From assembly GCA_005879315.1 (NCBI GenBank), contig VBLC01000048.1:17919-81918 (forward strand): a DNA stretch of 64,000 nt. The letters are read 5' to 3'. Every line of letters begins with the position of its first letter. Position 1 is the first letter of the stretch. Shown here one piece after another: positions 8,628 through 19,895 of this stretch. The notes below the pieces were generated by a model. It was not told the DNA's origin and did no database searches. It was given only the letters and a program-made list of their open reading frames with translations. Position numbers and translations under genes: made by a program. The stretch is from Deltaproteobacteria bacterium (GTDB lineage: Bacteria > Myxococcota > Myxococcia > Myxococcales > 40CM-4-68-19).

Positions 8628-9039
8628 CGGGCGAGAGGTCCTGCTCGGCGTGGTCGACGAACTGCACCGTCCGCGTCCCGCCCGCGAAGGGGATCTTCAC
8701 CGTCCGGTTGTAGGTGAGCCAGATGTTCACGTACGCCGGCACCTGGCTGCGCTCGATGCGCAGGTCGTCGGGGTCGGCTTCGATGCGCATTGCCGTGACG
8801 ATGCGGCCGTGGTCCTCGACCTGCTCGTCGAACAGCTCGTGCAACTTGCGGAAGACGAAGCGCCTGATGTTGCCGTCGTCGTGCTCGCGGTAGCACATGT
8901 TGGCCGCCTGCTTGAGGACGTTGTTCACCTCGATGTTGTCCCAGTAGGCCTGACCGAAGGTGGCGATCCAGAAGAGGCCGGCGGTGACGGCCAGCGCGAT
9001 GAGCAGCGTGACGAGAGTGATCCCGCGCGGCGCTTTCAA
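8617..9039 (-). CDS. Small membrane-anchored protein after lepB (DUF4845-like)
   Basis: This 140-aa protein has one N-terminal membrane segment (about 6-28: GITLVTLLIALAVTAGLFWI) and a soluble C-terminal domain. It resembles DUF4845/pilin-like proteins that are often encoded next to lepB in proteobacteria, and that is its position here. It begins at a TTG overlapping the lepB stop (TTGA), so it should be co-translated. A helper role in protein export is inferred from context only. Confidence 0.7.
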   Translation of the reverse strand: MKAPRGITLVTLLIALAVTAGLFWIATFGQAYWDNIEVNNVLKQAANMCYREHDDGNIRRFVFRKLHELFDEQVEDHGRIVTAMRIEADPDDLRIERSQVPAYVNIWLTYNRTVKIPFAGGTRTVQFVDHAEQDLSPVKW

Positions 9040-10204
9040 TTCACGCTCCGGAAGAGCCGCTCGAAGCGGATGCCGTGCGGGCCGCCGAAAGAGATCCAGA
9101 TGATGCTGGCCCGCCCCTTGATGTAGCTGAAGGGAGGCTCGCCGATTCCCCCTTCGACGCGGCTGTCGGCGGAGTTGTCGCGGTTGTCGCCCATCATGAA
9201 GACTCGGCCCTCCTCGACCACGAAGGAGCCGGAGCGCTGGAAGGCGGGGTCCTTGCGGACGATGATGGGGTGCTCCCGCCCCTCGAGGTTCTCGATGTAC
9301 TCGCGGGAGACCACCTCCACGTCGCTGTCGGTGTACTCCGAGTGCTCCTTGTAGACGTAGTCGCCCACCTCGCGGCGCTTCTGCTCGACGCCGTTGACGT
9401 AGACGACGTTGTCGCGGATTTCGATGCGGTCGCCGGGCAGGCCGATCACCCGCTTGACGTAGTCGACGTCGGGATGCTGCGGGTTGATGAAGACGACCAC
9501 GTCGCCCCGCTTGGGCGGCCGCTCCCAGAGCTTGTGGACCTTGGCGGGATCGGTGAAGGGGATGCGCAGGCCGTAGGCCATCTTGTTGACGAAGATGAAG
9601 TCGCCCACCAGCAGCGTCGGGATCATCGAGCCCGAAGGAATGTGGAAGGGCTCGAAGACGAACGCGCGCAAGAGCAGCGCGACGAGGATGGCGCCGCCGA
9701 TCGACTCGGTGTACTCGCGGGCGGCGCTCTTGCGGGCGAAGGCGAGGTGCTTGTCGAGCACCGCATCGAGGGCGAGCCGCGCCTGCAGGGCGGGGAGCCC
9801 GGCTTTGCCGGCGAGCGCATCGTCAACGCGCTTCAAGGCCGCTTCCACTTCCGCCGCGGCGGCGGGAGCGATGCGCCCGCGGTTGCGCTTGAGCAGCCGC
9901 GCCCCGCTGCGCCGCAGCCCCTTGGCCTCGTTGCGCGCGCGCTTGCGCACGCCCCAGGGCGTCGCCGAGCCGATGGTGGAGAGCACGAAGACGGCGAGGA
10001 AGACGGCCAGCGAGCCGAGCAGGAAATTCTGCTGGCGCAAGAGATGCTGCGCGACCAGCGCGATCACCACCGTGGCAGCGACGATGCTGCCGACCTTGCC
10101 ATAGCCGGCCGCCGCGTAGAAGGCGCGCGCCCCTTTGTCGGCCGCCGCCACCAGCTCCTGCTCGCGCCGGGCCTGGGCCGAGGCCTTGCTCTCTGCCACC
10201 GCGG

Positions 10205-10208
<4 letters not shown>
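9036..10208 (-). CDS. lepB: Signal peptidase I with long N-terminal extension
   Basis: This is a 390-aa type I signal peptidase, the membrane protease that removes signal peptides after export. The catalytic Ser194 lies in PSGSMIPTL and Lys252 in [12 protein letters not shown], and the box-E motif [11 protein letters not shown] is present. The protease core starts only near residue 165. Before it lie a charged segment, two likely membrane helices (about 40-55 and 62-80) and a basic/Ala-rich stretch. The true start at 10208 overlaps the lepA stop (ATGA). The 999-aa ORF in the track is this gene plus an antisense-like extension through lepA. Confidence 0.95.
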
Positions 10209-12013
<1,805 letters not shown>

Positions 12014-12065
12014 GCGGAGGGCGGGGGGATAACATGCGCCCCGGGGGGGCACAACGACGAGCTGC

Positions 12066-12998
12066 CTACAGGCCGAGCTCTCGCTTGAAGTACTCGATGG
12101 TCGGCCGCAGGCCGTCCTCGAGGCGCACCTGCGGCTCCCAGCCGAGCAGCGCGCGGGCGCGGCTGATGTCGGGCTGGCGTTGCTTCGGATCGTTCTCCGG
12201 CAGCGGCCTCACCGAGCGGACCGCCCCTCCCTTCCCCACCGCCCGCCGCACCACCTCGGCGAATTGCACGAGCGTCATCTCCACCGGATTGCCCAGATTG
12301 ACGGGCCGCGCGTCGCCCTTCTCGAGGAGGAGCAGAAGGCCCGAGACGAGGTCGTCCACGTAGCAGAAGCTGCGCGTCTGCGTGCCGTCGCCGAAGACGG
12401 TGAAGTCCTGCCCGCGCAGCGCCTGGCTGATGAAGGCCGGCACGACCCGTCCGTCGTCGACCCGCATGCGCGGCCCATAGGTGTTGAAGATGCGCGCGAT
12501 GCGGATCGGCAGCCGATGCACCCGCGCAAAGGTGCTCACCAGCGCTTCGCCGTAGCGCTTGGCCTCGTCGTAGCAAGCGCGCGGCCCGACGGGATTGACG
12601 TTGCCGAAGTAATCCTCGCGCTGCGGATGCAAGAGCGGATCGCCGTAGACCTCGGAGGTCGACGCTTGCACCAGGACCGCCGAGGCCATGCGGGAAAGGT
12701 CGAGAGCATTGCGCGTGCCGAGCGCGCCGACCTCGAGCGTCTCGAGCGGCAGCCGCGCGTAGTCGAGCGGCGAAGCCGGCGAGGCGAGGTTGAAGACGGC
12801 CTGGGCCGGTCCGATCACCGGGATCGGTCGGCAGATGTCGTGCTCGACGAAGGTATAGCGGGACGCGCGCCGCTCGGCGTTCTCGCGGCGGCCGGTGAGG
12901 AAGTTGTCGACCGAAACGACCTCGTCGCCGCGCGCGAGCAGGCGGTCGACCAGGTGGCTGCCGACGAATCCCGCTCCTCCGAGAACGACCGCGCGCAT
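12066..12998 (-). CDS. UDP-glucuronic acid decarboxylase (NAD-dependent epimerase family)
   Basis: This 310-aa extended SDR protein probably converts UDP-glucuronate to UDP-xylose for polysaccharide synthesis. It shows the [10 protein letters not shown] cofactor loop, [23 protein letters not shown], and the [10 protein letters not shown] active-site Tyr/Lys segment, all typical of UDP-xylose synthases. It starts three bases after the cupin gene, so both sugar-related proteins are likely made together. Exact substrate specificity is inferred from the motifs. Confidence 0.9.
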   Translation of the reverse strand: MRAVVLGGAGFVGSHLVDRLLARGDEVVSVDNFLTGRRENAERRASRYTFVEHDICRPIPVIGPAQAVFNLASPASPLDYARLPLETLEVGALGTRNALDLSRMASAVLVQASTSEVYGDPLLHPQREDYFGNVNPVGPRACYDEAKRYGEALVSTFARVHRLPIRIARIFNTYGPRMRVDDGRVVPAFISQALRGQDFTVFGDGTQTRSFCYVDDLVSGLLLLLEKGDARPVNLGNPVEMTLVQFAEVVRRAVGKGGAVRSVRPLPENDPKQRQPDISRARALLGWEPQVRLEDGLRPTIEYFKRELGL

Positions 12999-13001
12999 CG
13001 A

Positions 13002-13355
13002 TTACTTCGGCGCCCGGCCGTAGCGATCTTCCAGGCGGACCACGTCGTCGAGCTCGGGCGTCGAGGCCTCGAGCACGTCGCAGTCGGTCTCGGCGATCAT
13101 CCGATGGCGCATGCGCGGGGTGATGTGGAAGCTCTCGCCGGCCTCGAGCACCCGGTCGCGAAGCTCCTTCTCGCTCTCGCCCGTCTGGAAGCGCATCCGG
13201 CCCGAGAGCAGGAAGACGGTCTCGTCCTTGCGCTCGTGGTACTGCAGGCTGAGCGCATGGCCCGCTTTGATGTGGAGGATCTTGCCCACGTAGCGATCGG
13301 TCTTGGCCCAGATCAGCTCGTGGCCCCAGGGCTTGTCGACGCGGATGGGCTTCAT
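13002..13355 (-). CDS. Cupin protein, mannose-6-phosphate isomerase/GMP C-terminal type
   Basis: This 117-aa single cupin domain resembles the C-terminal isomerase domain of mannose-1-phosphate guanylyltransferase/mannose-6-phosphate isomerase proteins (VDKPWGHELIWA, GHALSLQYHERKDE, FHITPRMRHRM). Metal-binding His and Glu residues are present in the QYHERKDE and RHRM segments. It may isomerise a sugar phosphate or act as a stand-alone sugar-binding cupin. The start at 13355 has GAGAGG upstream. It lies between the SPOR gene (14-base gap) and the UDP-glucuronate decarboxylase gene. Confidence 0.85.
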   Translation of the reverse strand: MKPIRVDKPWGHELIWAKTDRYVGKILHIKAGHALSLQYHERKDETVFLLSGRMRFQTGESEKELRDRVLEAGESFHITPRMRHRMIAETDCDVLEASTPELDDVVRLEDRYGRAPK

Positions 13356-13369
13356 CGCGGTTGGTCCTC

Positions 13370-13912
13370 TCAGTGCGTGCTCATCACCACCGCGGCGGAG
13401 CGCAGCTCGCGCTGCACGTCCTTGCGATAGCGGTCTGCCGCATCCTTGTCCTTGAAGGCTCCGACGCGCACGCGGTACCAGGTGCCCTTCTTGCCCAGGT
13501 CCGCTTCCACCACGTAGGGCTTGAGGCCCGCGGCGCGCGCCCGCTGCTCGATGCGCGCCGCCTCGGCGCGGTCCTGCGAGGCGCCCACCTGGACGGTGTA
13601 ATCGCCCCGATCCTTCGGAGGCGGCGTGAGGACGACCGGCTTTTCTTTCTCCGGCGCAGGCGCCACTTCCAAAGGCTTCGGCGGCGGGGGAATCGTCACC
13701 GGCTTTGCCGGAGCGACGGCCGCAGGCGGGGTCGGCTGCTCGCGCGGCGGCTCGGCAGGCGTTCCCGCCTGCGCCACCAGATGCTTTCCGATGACGAGAC
13801 CGAGCGCAAAGACGCCGCCGAGCAGAAGCAGGCCACCCACGGCGACCGCACCCATCTGCCGGTCGTCGAAGTTGACTGGAGTCTTTTCCCGCAGCCGTTC
13901 GGCGTCGCGCAT
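13370..13912 (-). CDS. SPOR domain membrane protein
   Basis: This 180-aa protein has one membrane helix (about 20-44), a Pro-rich linker (50-100) and a C-terminal SPOR domain (about 103-180; YTVQVGASQDRAEAARIEQR). SPOR domains bind denuded peptidoglycan glycan strands at the division septum. The architecture, with a cytoplasmic N-terminus and periplasmic SPOR, suggests a cell-wall or division role. It lies 31 bases after argS in the same operon. Confidence 0.9.
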   Translation of the reverse strand: MRDAERLREKTPVNFDDRQMGAVAVGGLLLLGGVFALGLVIGKHLVAQAGTPAEPPREQPTPPAAVAPAKPVTIPPPPKPLEVAPAPEKEKPVVLTPPPKDRGDYTVQVGASQDRAEAARIEQRARAAGLKPYVVEADLGKKGTWYRVRVGAFKDKDAADRYRKDVQRELRSAAVVMSTH

Positions 13913-13943
13913 GCAATTTTCCGTCTACCACCGAGTCGGCGGG

Positions 13944-15674
13944 TCAGGCCACTTCCTCTGCTTCGGGAGCTTCCATCCGCTCCGGAGCGGACACTCCGAG
14001 GAGCGCCAGGGCATTCGCGAGCGTTCGCTGCAGCGCCCAGATGAGAGAGAGGCGCGCGGCGGTCTTGCGCGCATCGTCCGAGATGACCCGCTCGGTGCGC
14101 TTATATTTAGTATAGTAACCGTGGAAAGCGGCGATCGTCTCCTGGAGATAGAAGACGATCCGGTGCGGCTCCAGCGCCTGCGCCGCGTGCGCGACCAGCT
14201 CGGGAAACTGGAGCAGCCGCTTGATCAAGTCGATCTCCTCGGGGAGCTGCAGCGCGGCCACCGCCTCCTTGTCCCAGCGCGGCTCGATGCCCTTCTCCTC
14301 CTTCGCCTTGCGGAGGATGGCGGCGCAGCGCGCGTGGCCGTACTGCACGTAGAAGACCGGGTTGTCGTTGTCGCGCCGCTGGGCCAGGCCGACGTCGAAG
14401 TCGAGCGCCATGTCGCCCCGCCGCAAGAGGAAGAAGACGCGAGTCGCATCGGGCCCGGCGACTTCCAGGAGCTCGCGCAGCGTGACGAAGTTGGCGGCGC
14501 GCTTGCTCATGCGGAAAGGCTGGCCGTCCTTGAGGAGATTCACCAGCTGGAAGATGATGATCTCCAGCTCGCCGCCCATCGCCTTGACCGCCGCTTTCAT
14601 GCGCGCGACGTAGCCGGCGTGGTCGGCGCCCCAGACGTCGATCAATCTTCGATAACCTCTCGATAACTTATCGAAGTGGTAGGCGACATCGGCGGCGAAG
14701 TACGTCGGCTCGCCGTTGCTCTTGTAGAGCGGCCGGTCGCGGTCGTCGCCGAAGCGGCTGGTCTTCACCACCTTGAGCGGCTTCTCGACGTACTCCTCGT
14801 CGGGCTCCTGGCCCTTGGGCGGCGGCAGTACCTCGACGGCGGTCAAACCCTTCTCGTCGAGGAGACGGACGGCCGCTTCCAGCGCGTGCTCGTCGTGGAG
14901 GCGCTTCTCGCTGAAGAAGTGATCGAATCGGATGCCGAAGAGGCGCAGATCTTCCTTGATCAAATTTTGCAAAATCCAGTCGGTGGCGAACTTGCGCAGG
15001 CTTTCGCGGATCTCTTCGAACGGCCGGGCAGGATCGCCGCCCGCCGCCAGCCAGGCCTCGGCCACCTCGCGCACGTACTCGCCCTGGTAATCCTCCGCAT
15101 CGAGCGGCACGCGCTTCACCTCGGGCCGCAGCTCGGTCGCGCGCGCGAGCACCGAGTGCGCCAGCCGCCACACCTGCCCGCCGGCGTCGTTGATGTAGAA
15201 CTCTCGATACACTGAATATCCTGCCCATTCGAGCAGGTTGGCGACGACGTCGCCGATGACCGCTCCGCGTCCGTGGCCGACGTGCAACGGTCCGGTGGGA
15301 TTGGCGCTGACGAACTCGACCATCGTGCGCGTGCCCTTGCCGGCATCGCTGCGGCCGAACCTTTCCCGCTCGCGCCAGATCGTCTCCAGCTCGCTCTGCC
15401 AGACTTGACGCGCCAGCCGGATGTTGAGGAAACCGGGGCCGGCGATCTCGATCCGCTCGATGATCCCCTCAGGGTCCTCGATGCGATCGATGATCTCCTG
15501 CGCCAGCTTGCGCGGATTCGCTTTCGCAATCTTTTGCAAGACCAGCGCGGCGTTGGCGGCGAAGTCCCCGTGCTCGGCCTGCCTGGGCGGCTCGAGCTGG
15601 AACTCGCGCGCTTCGGGCAGCCCCAGCCGGCCGATGGCCGCGCCGAGGATCGCGCGGAGCTTCTCCTTCACCAT
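13944..15674 (-). CDS. argS: Arginyl-tRNA synthetase
   Basis: This 576-aa class I synthetase charges tRNA-Arg. It has the N-terminal additional domain, the HIGH-type motif HVGHGRGAVIGD and a KMSKS-type MSKRAANFVTL segment, and ends with the DALR anticodon-binding helices. It overlaps the HIT gene stop by 7 bases. Several short patches use AT-rich codons that are rare in the neighbourhood, including an Arg-Arg pair coded CGA-AGA within an inverted repeat at 14647-14676. The product is otherwise normal. Confidence 0.97.
   Translation of the reverse strand: MVKEKLRAILGAAIGRLGLPEAREFQLEPPRQAEHGDFAANAALVLQKIAKANPRKLAQEIIDRIEDPEGIIERIEIAGPGFLNIRLARQVWQSELETIWRERERFGRSDAGKGTRTMVEFVSANPTGPLHVGHGRGAVIGDVVANLLEWAGYSVYREFYINDAGGQVWRLAHSVLARATELRPEVKRVPLDAEDYQGEYVREVAEAWLAAGGDPARPFEEIRESLRKFATDWILQNLIKEDLRLFGIRFDHFFSEKRLHDEHALEAAVRLLDEKGLTAVEVLPPPKGQEPDEEYVEKPLKVVKTSRFGDDRDRPLYKSNGEPTYFAADVAYHFDKLSRGYRRLIDVWGADHAGYVARMKAAVKAMGGELEIIIFQLVNLLKDGQPFRMSKRAANFVTLRELLEVAGPDATRVFFLLRRGDMALDFDVGLAQRRDNDNPVFYVQYGHARCAAILRKAKEEKGIEPRWDKEAVAALQLPEEIDLIKRLLQFPELVAHAAQALEPHRIVFYLQETIAAFHGYYTKYKRTERVISDDARKTAARLSLIWALQRTLANALALLGVSAPERMEAPEAEEVA
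14647..14676. repeat. Inverted repeat inside argS
   Basis: CTTCGATAA at 14647-14655 pairs perfectly with TTATCGAAG at 14668-14676 around a 12-base spacer that carries another TCGATAA. It is a low-GC dyad within coding sequence and forces the rare codons TTA, AGA, CGA and AGA in the argS frame. Confidence 0.6.
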
Positions 15675-16174
15675 GCCGCGACCTTGCTGAATTCCTTCTC
15701 GAAGAGCGGCCGCAGGCGGTCCCAGCTGGTCTGCAAGTGCTCGATCATCACCTTGGTGTCGCCCAGCACGGGCATGAAGTTGGTGTCGCCATTCCAGCGG
15801 GGCACGAGGTGCCAGTGGAGGTGATCGGCGATGCCCGCCCCTGCCATCCGGCCGAGATTCATCCCGAGGTTGTATCCCTGCGGGCCGTAGGCCTGCCCGA
15901 CCAGGCGCACCGCGACGCGCAGCATCTCGGCCAGCTCGGCGTTCTCCTCGGGCGAGAGCGCGAGCAGCTCGGCGGCGTGCGTGCGCGGGACGACCATCAG
16001 ATGACCGTTGTTGTAAGGGAAGCGATTGAGGATGGCGAACGTCCGCTCGGTCCGGCCGAGGACCAGGCTTTTCCGGTCATCGCGCGAGCGCGGCAGATCG
16101 CAGAAGATGCAGCCCGCCGGCTGCTCGCCCCTGGCGATGAGCTCCATGCGCCAGGGCGCCCAGAGCTGATCCAT
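15668..16174 (-). CDS. HIT family hydrolase (Fhit/Ap4A-type)
   Basis: This 168-aa protein belongs to the histidine triad superfamily, with the triad HLHWHLVPRW and an upstream CIFC pair that may bind zinc. It has the short N-terminal MDQLWAPWRME motif found in bacterial Ap4A phosphorylase-like HIT proteins. It likely cleaves dinucleoside polyphosphates or nucleotidyl conjugates. The start overlaps the sppA stop (TGATG), so translation is coupled. Confidence 0.92.
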   Translation of the reverse strand: MDQLWAPWRMELIARGEQPAGCIFCDLPRSRDDRKSLVLGRTERTFAILNRFPYNNGHLMVVPRTHAAELLALSPEENAELAEMLRVAVRLVGQAYGPQGYNLGMNLGRMAGAGIADHLHWHLVPRWNGDTNFMPVLGDTKVMIEHLQTSWDRLRPLFEKEFSKVAAW

Positions 16175-17115
16175 CAGCGCCCCAGCGAAGGCGCGAGCAG
16201 CTGTACTCCCTCGGACCCCTCGGCCGCGCTGCGCACTCCGGCCGCCGCGCCTTGGAACGCGCCGCGCACCAGCTCGCGCAGCGAGAGCACTTGCTCTTTG
16301 GGCGGGTACTGCACCTTCGCCTCCCCGCTCTGCCCCGCGAGCGACCAGGCTGCCTGCACCGCCTCGTCGAGGCCGCCCAGCTCGTCGACGAGCTTCAATT
16401 CCTTCGCCTTGCGGCCGGTGTAGATGCGCCCCTCGGCGATGTCGCGCACCTTCGTCTCCGGCAGCCTGCGCCCTTCGGCGACGGCGCGGACGAACTGGCC
16501 GTAGACGTCGTCGGAGATGGACTGGATCTCCTCGCGGTCGGTCTCTTGCAACGGCCGGAAGGGCGAAAGCGTGTCCTTGTACCTGCCCGTCTTCAGCGTC
16601 GTCTCGTCGATCTTCGCCCAGTCGAGGAGGCCGCGGACGTTGAAGTGCATGAAGAGGACGCCGATCGAGCCGGTCAACGTGCCCGGTTCCGCGTAGATCT
16701 TGTCGGCTGCGGCCGAGATGTAATAGCCACCCGACGCCGCCAGGTTGCCCATCGAGACCACGACCTTCTTTTTCGCCTTGATGCGCTTGATCGCGTCGTG
16801 GATCTCCTGCGATGGGGCCACCGCGCCGCCGGGGGAATCGACCCGCAGCACGATGGCCTTGATGTCGTCGTCCCTCTCGTACTTGCGCAAGAGCTTGCCG
16901 AGCTTGTCGGGGTCGACGCCGTTCTCCCGGTCGCCGATCGTCCCGCGCGCCTCGACGATCCCGACGCGCGCGCCGGTGGTGCTCTCCACGTCGCTCATGT
17001 TGATGCTCGTCCCCGCGCCCCTCACCGCCGAATAAGCCAGCAGCATGAATCCGAAGAGCACGAGAAAAAGCCCGCCGAAAATGACTGCCAAGACGACTGC
17101 TGCTCTCTTGTCCAC
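16174..17115 (-). CDS. sppA: Signal peptide peptidase SppA
   Basis: This 313-aa membrane-anchored serine protease degrades cleaved signal peptides. It has an N-terminal membrane helix (about 7-29), catalytic Ser128 in LAASGGYYIS, and catalytic Lys180 in GRYKD. The Ser-Lys spacing of 52 residues matches short Gram-positive-type SppA. It is the first gene of the long minus-strand operon that also encodes LepB, so two signal-peptide proteases share one transcription unit. Confidence 0.95.
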   Translation of the reverse strand: MDKRAAVVLAVIFGGLFLVLFGFMLLAYSAVRGAGTSINMSDVESTTGARVGIVEARGTIGDRENGVDPDKLGKLLRKYERDDDIKAIVLRVDSPGGAVAPSQEIHDAIKRIKAKKKVVVSMGNLAASGGYYISAAADKIYAEPGTLTGSIGVLFMHFNVRGLLDWAKIDETTLKTGRYKDTLSPFRPLQETDREEIQSISDDVYGQFVRAVAEGRRLPETKVRDIAEGRIYTGRKAKELKLVDELGGLDEAVQAAWSLAGQSGEAKVQYPPKEQVLSLRELVRGAFQGAAAGVRSAAEGSEGVQLLAPSLGR

Positions 17116-17158
17116 GCGGGCTTGCTACCATTCGCCCCCTCTGGGTACAAGCGCTCCC

Positions 17159-17497
17159 GTGGGCTTCCGCCAGATGCTCGCCTCGCTTCTGCAGCGGACC
17201 AAGGGGACACGCGGGGTTGTCTTCTGCGACGGCGACGGCGAGTCGGTCGACGTGGCCGTCGGCGACCCGCAGCTCTCCGACTTCGACATGAAGGTCCTCG
17301 GCGCGCACGCGGCGGCCTGGCTGGCTCCCCCGGCAAACGTGCAGGAGCTGAAGATCCGCTGCTCGAAGGGCACGCTGCTCTGCCGGAGCGTACGCGAGGG
17401 ATATTACCTGGTGCTGCTGCTCGGGCAGGACGTACCCACCGGCGCCGCCGCCTTCGAGCTGCTGCGCACCGCCGCCGAAGTTTCTACAGAGCTGTAG
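17159..17497 (+). CDS. Roadblock/LC7-like small protein
   Basis: This protein of about 112 aa resembles the Roadblock/LC7 (MglB-like) fold: an N-terminal helix, then GVVFCDGDGESVDVA, a middle helix, and a C-terminal sheet ending in a helix. Such proteins regulate small GTPases or bind c-di-GMP-linked partners in myxobacteria. The start is either GTG 17159 or ATG 17174, and neither has a strong ribosome site. It is divergent from sppA and overlaps the next convergent gene by 14 bases. Confidence 0.55.
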   Translation: MGFRQMLASLLQRTKGTRGVVFCDGDGESVDVAVGDPQLSDFDMKVLGAHAAAWLAPPANVQELKIRCSKGTLLCRSVREGYYLVLLLGQDVPTGAAAFELLRTAAEVSTEL

Positions 17498-18929
17498 AGG
17501 CGCCCTTCACCAGCGCGGCGAGGTCGGGGCGGTCGGCGTCGATGCGGTCGAAGTCGAGCAGGAGTGGCTTTTGCGCATCGAGGTCGGCGGCCTGCCTCAG
17601 CCAGGCCTGCGCAGTCGCCTGCGTTCCTTCGGTCACGGCGAGCACGGCGAGGCCGGCGAAGTTCAACGCCGCGATCCGCTTGTCGAACACCGGCCGCATC
17701 CGCCTGCTGGAAGCGACCAGCGCGACGCGCGGCCGCGCCGGCTCGGCGGGCCGCCAGAGCCAGGCAGAGAACTCTCGTCCGTCGGGCGCCGCGGCGTGCA
17801 CCAACTTTGGCCGGGCGATCGACTCGCGCGGCAATCCCGGTCGCGGGCTGCGGGTGAGCCGGACCGGCACGCCATAGCCCATGCGGAAGGCCCAGATGTC
17901 GGTGGTGTCGTCGGAGAGCCGCCAGCCGAAGAGCAGCCGATCTCCCGCGCGGCTCCAAATCATCGGCGACTCGCCCGACACGGCCGGCGCGAGCGCCCCG
18001 CTGGGCGGCACCGGCAGAGGCTGCGGCCGGAGGCTGGGCAACTCCAGGACGGAGAAGAGCGTCTCGCCCTCCTGCTCGGCCCCCACTGCGAGCCGGTGGC
18101 CATCCTCGCTGATCGCATAGGCCTCGAGATTTTGCGGCGGCGCGTAGAGCGTCTTGCGCACGCGGCCCAGCAGGGTGATGGTGTCGACGCCCATCGTCGT
18201 CCGGCCGGCGTCGGTGAGGACGAAGACGGCCCTGCCGTCGGGCGAGAACCGCGGCAGGCGGAAGCGCGCCCCGCCGTCGCCGGGGACGATCACTTCGCCG
18301 CGCGCGGCCGACAGGTCGATGAGCACCAGCCCTTGCTCGGTCACCGCCAGCGCCGCGCGCCCGTCGGGAGAGGGAGGGCCCAGCGAGATGAAGCCGGCCA
18401 GCGCCTGCGCCAGCGCGAGCGATTTGGGCGCGGCCGGCTGCGGGCCCGCCGCGGCAGGCGGGGGCGCGATCTCGGCGGGCGACCGCGTGTCGAGCGGCAG
18501 CTGGCGCAGCGAGACCTTGCTGCCCTCCGCGACGGCGTAGAAGAACCTTTTACCGTCGCGCGTGAAGCCGCCCGGAACTTGATCGCCCGGCGCCGGATCG
18601 ACTTCGCCCGCCGGCGCGCCCTCCTCGTCGATGAAGAGCAGCCGCCGCCGCGCGCCCCGCATTGCCAGGGCGATGAGCACCTTGGGATCGTTGGGTGCGT
18701 AACGGAGGGCGATGACTCCGCCCGGCTCGTCGGTGAGCTGGTTGGGATAGCCGCCCTCGGAAGCCATCGAGGCCGCCTGCCGGGTCCCGAACAAGGTGGT
18801 GACGAAGGCGATCCGGGAGCCGTCGGGCGAGGAGGCGGGCGCCTCGGCGCTCCCTGCCGACTCGAGGTGGCGCAGGCGGCTGGCCAGATCTTCGGGCGCG
18901 GCAAGGAGAACAAGAGCGAGCAAGAGCAT
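17484..18929 (-). CDS. Secreted TolB/S9-type propeller protein lacking the peptidase half
   Basis: This is a 481-aa protein with a short signal peptide. Repeated PD40/WD40-like blades fill residues 20-370 (SSPDGSRIAFVT; FSPDGRAVFVLTD; WSRAGDRLLFGW). The C-terminal 100 residues look like the start of an S9 prolyl oligopeptidase alpha/beta hydrolase (AAAPDGREFSAWLWRP), but the chain stops before any GxSxGG nucleophile or catalytic His. It is therefore probably a binding protein derived from a peptidase. Confidence 0.7.
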   Translation of the reverse strand: MLLLALVLLAAPEDLASRLRHLESAGSAEAPASSPDGSRIAFVTTLFGTRQAASMASEGGYPNQLTDEPGGVIALRYAPNDPKVLIALAMRGARRRLLFIDEEGAPAGEVDPAPGDQVPGGFTRDGKRFFYAVAEGSKVSLRQLPLDTRSPAEIAPPPAAAGPQPAAPKSLALAQALAGFISLGPPSPDGRAALAVTEQGLVLIDLSAARGEVIVPGDGGARFRLPRFSPDGRAVFVLTDAGRTTMGVDTITLLGRVRKTLYAPPQNLEAYAISEDGHRLAVGAEQEGETLFSVLELPSLRPQPLPVPPSGALAPAVSGESPMIWSRAGDRLLFGWRLSDDTTDIWAFRMGYGVPVRLTRSPRPGLPRESIARPKLVHAAAPDGREFSAWLWRPAEPARPRVALVASSRRMRPVFDKRIAALNFAGLAVLAVTEGTQATAQAWLRQAADLDAQKPLLLDFDRIDADRPDLAALVKGASTAL

Positions 18930-19013
18930 TGAATTTCGACCTCCTCCCTCGTTCTACTGTGTAGCGTGGCCGCGGGCGACTGCCGCGCGTCACCATCTGT
19001 CCGGAGGAACGAC

Positions 19014-19895
19014 ATGCGCAACCTTCTCGCCCTGCTGCTCTTGTCGGCGGGGTGCATCGCCGGGCACGCCGCCGCCGAGCGCGACGACCGGCTTCTGCGC
19101 GAGATCGTCCGCCAGCAGCGCTGGTCGCAGCAGGCCGTCGAGTCGCGGTTCTCGCCGGAACAGCTCGATCGCATCCGCGGCAGCGATTACGAAGCCGTGG
19201 GCGCGGCACGCAAGCAGCTGCGCCGGCTCATCCAGGCGATCGACCGCGGCACCTGGGTGCGCGAGGCGGCGGCGGAGGCGATGCGCGACGACGACGATCC
19301 TCAGCTCCAGCAGGAGTTCGACCACGCCGCGACGCTGCGCAAGGACGCCATCAACGCCGCCGACGAGCTGGCCGACGCGCTCGCCGAAGCGAAGGGCGGA
19401 CTGACCATGTCCGACCTCCGGCCCGCTTTCGAGGCGATGCGCAAGGCGCAGCAGAGCGAGGACCGGATCGCCAAGCTCCCGGCGCGCGCCGCGACCAAGG
19501 CGCCGCGGCTCGTCGCGGTCGCCCTGCCCACGCCGCGGCCATTCATCGACGCCGCCGCCAAGCTGATCCACGCCCACGCCGAGATGGCCAAGGAGCTGGA
19601 CAAGCTCGCTCCCGAAGACGCGACCAAGATCCGCGCGAAGATGGCCGAGCTCGATCTGCAGCAGAAGGAGACGGCCGCCTCCGCTCCGCGCGCGGAGCCG
19701 CCGCCTCCCGAGGCGGAAGCGCAGGGTCCGGCGGACACCCTGACCATCTCCAACGACGTCGCCAACCTCATCGTCAGGAAGGGCGCGCCCAAGTCGATCA
19801 CCTGGCGGCCCGACGGGCTCTTCGCGCTCCACTGGGACGACGGCGATACGCTGGTCTATCCCGACGGCAAGCTCGCGCCGCCGCCCAGGCAGTAG
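19014..19895 (+). CDS. Putative coiled-coil lipoprotein
   Basis: The start at 19014 (MRNLLALLLLSAGC) is chosen over the track start at 18966 because of CGGAGGA upstream and the lipoprotein signal with lipobox LSAGC. The 293-aa product is highly helical and charged (about 30-220), followed by a Pro/Glu linker and a C-terminal beta-like segment (ITWRPDGLFALHWDDGDTLVYP). Its stop codon directly abuts that of the convergent astB. Function unknown. Confidence 0.75.
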   Translation: MRNLLALLLLSAGCIAGHAAAERDDRLLREIVRQQRWSQQAVESRFSPEQLDRIRGSDYEAVGAARKQLRRLIQAIDRGTWVREAAAEAMRDDDDPQLQQEFDHAATLRKDAINAADELADALAEAKGGLTMSDLRPAFEAMRKAQQSEDRIAKLPARAATKAPRLVAVALPTPRPFIDAAAKLIHAHAEMAKELDKLAPEDATKIRAKMAELDLQQKETAASAPRAEPPPPEAEAQGPADTLTISNDVANLIVRKGAPKSITWRPDGLFALHWDDGDTLVYPDGKLAPPPRQ

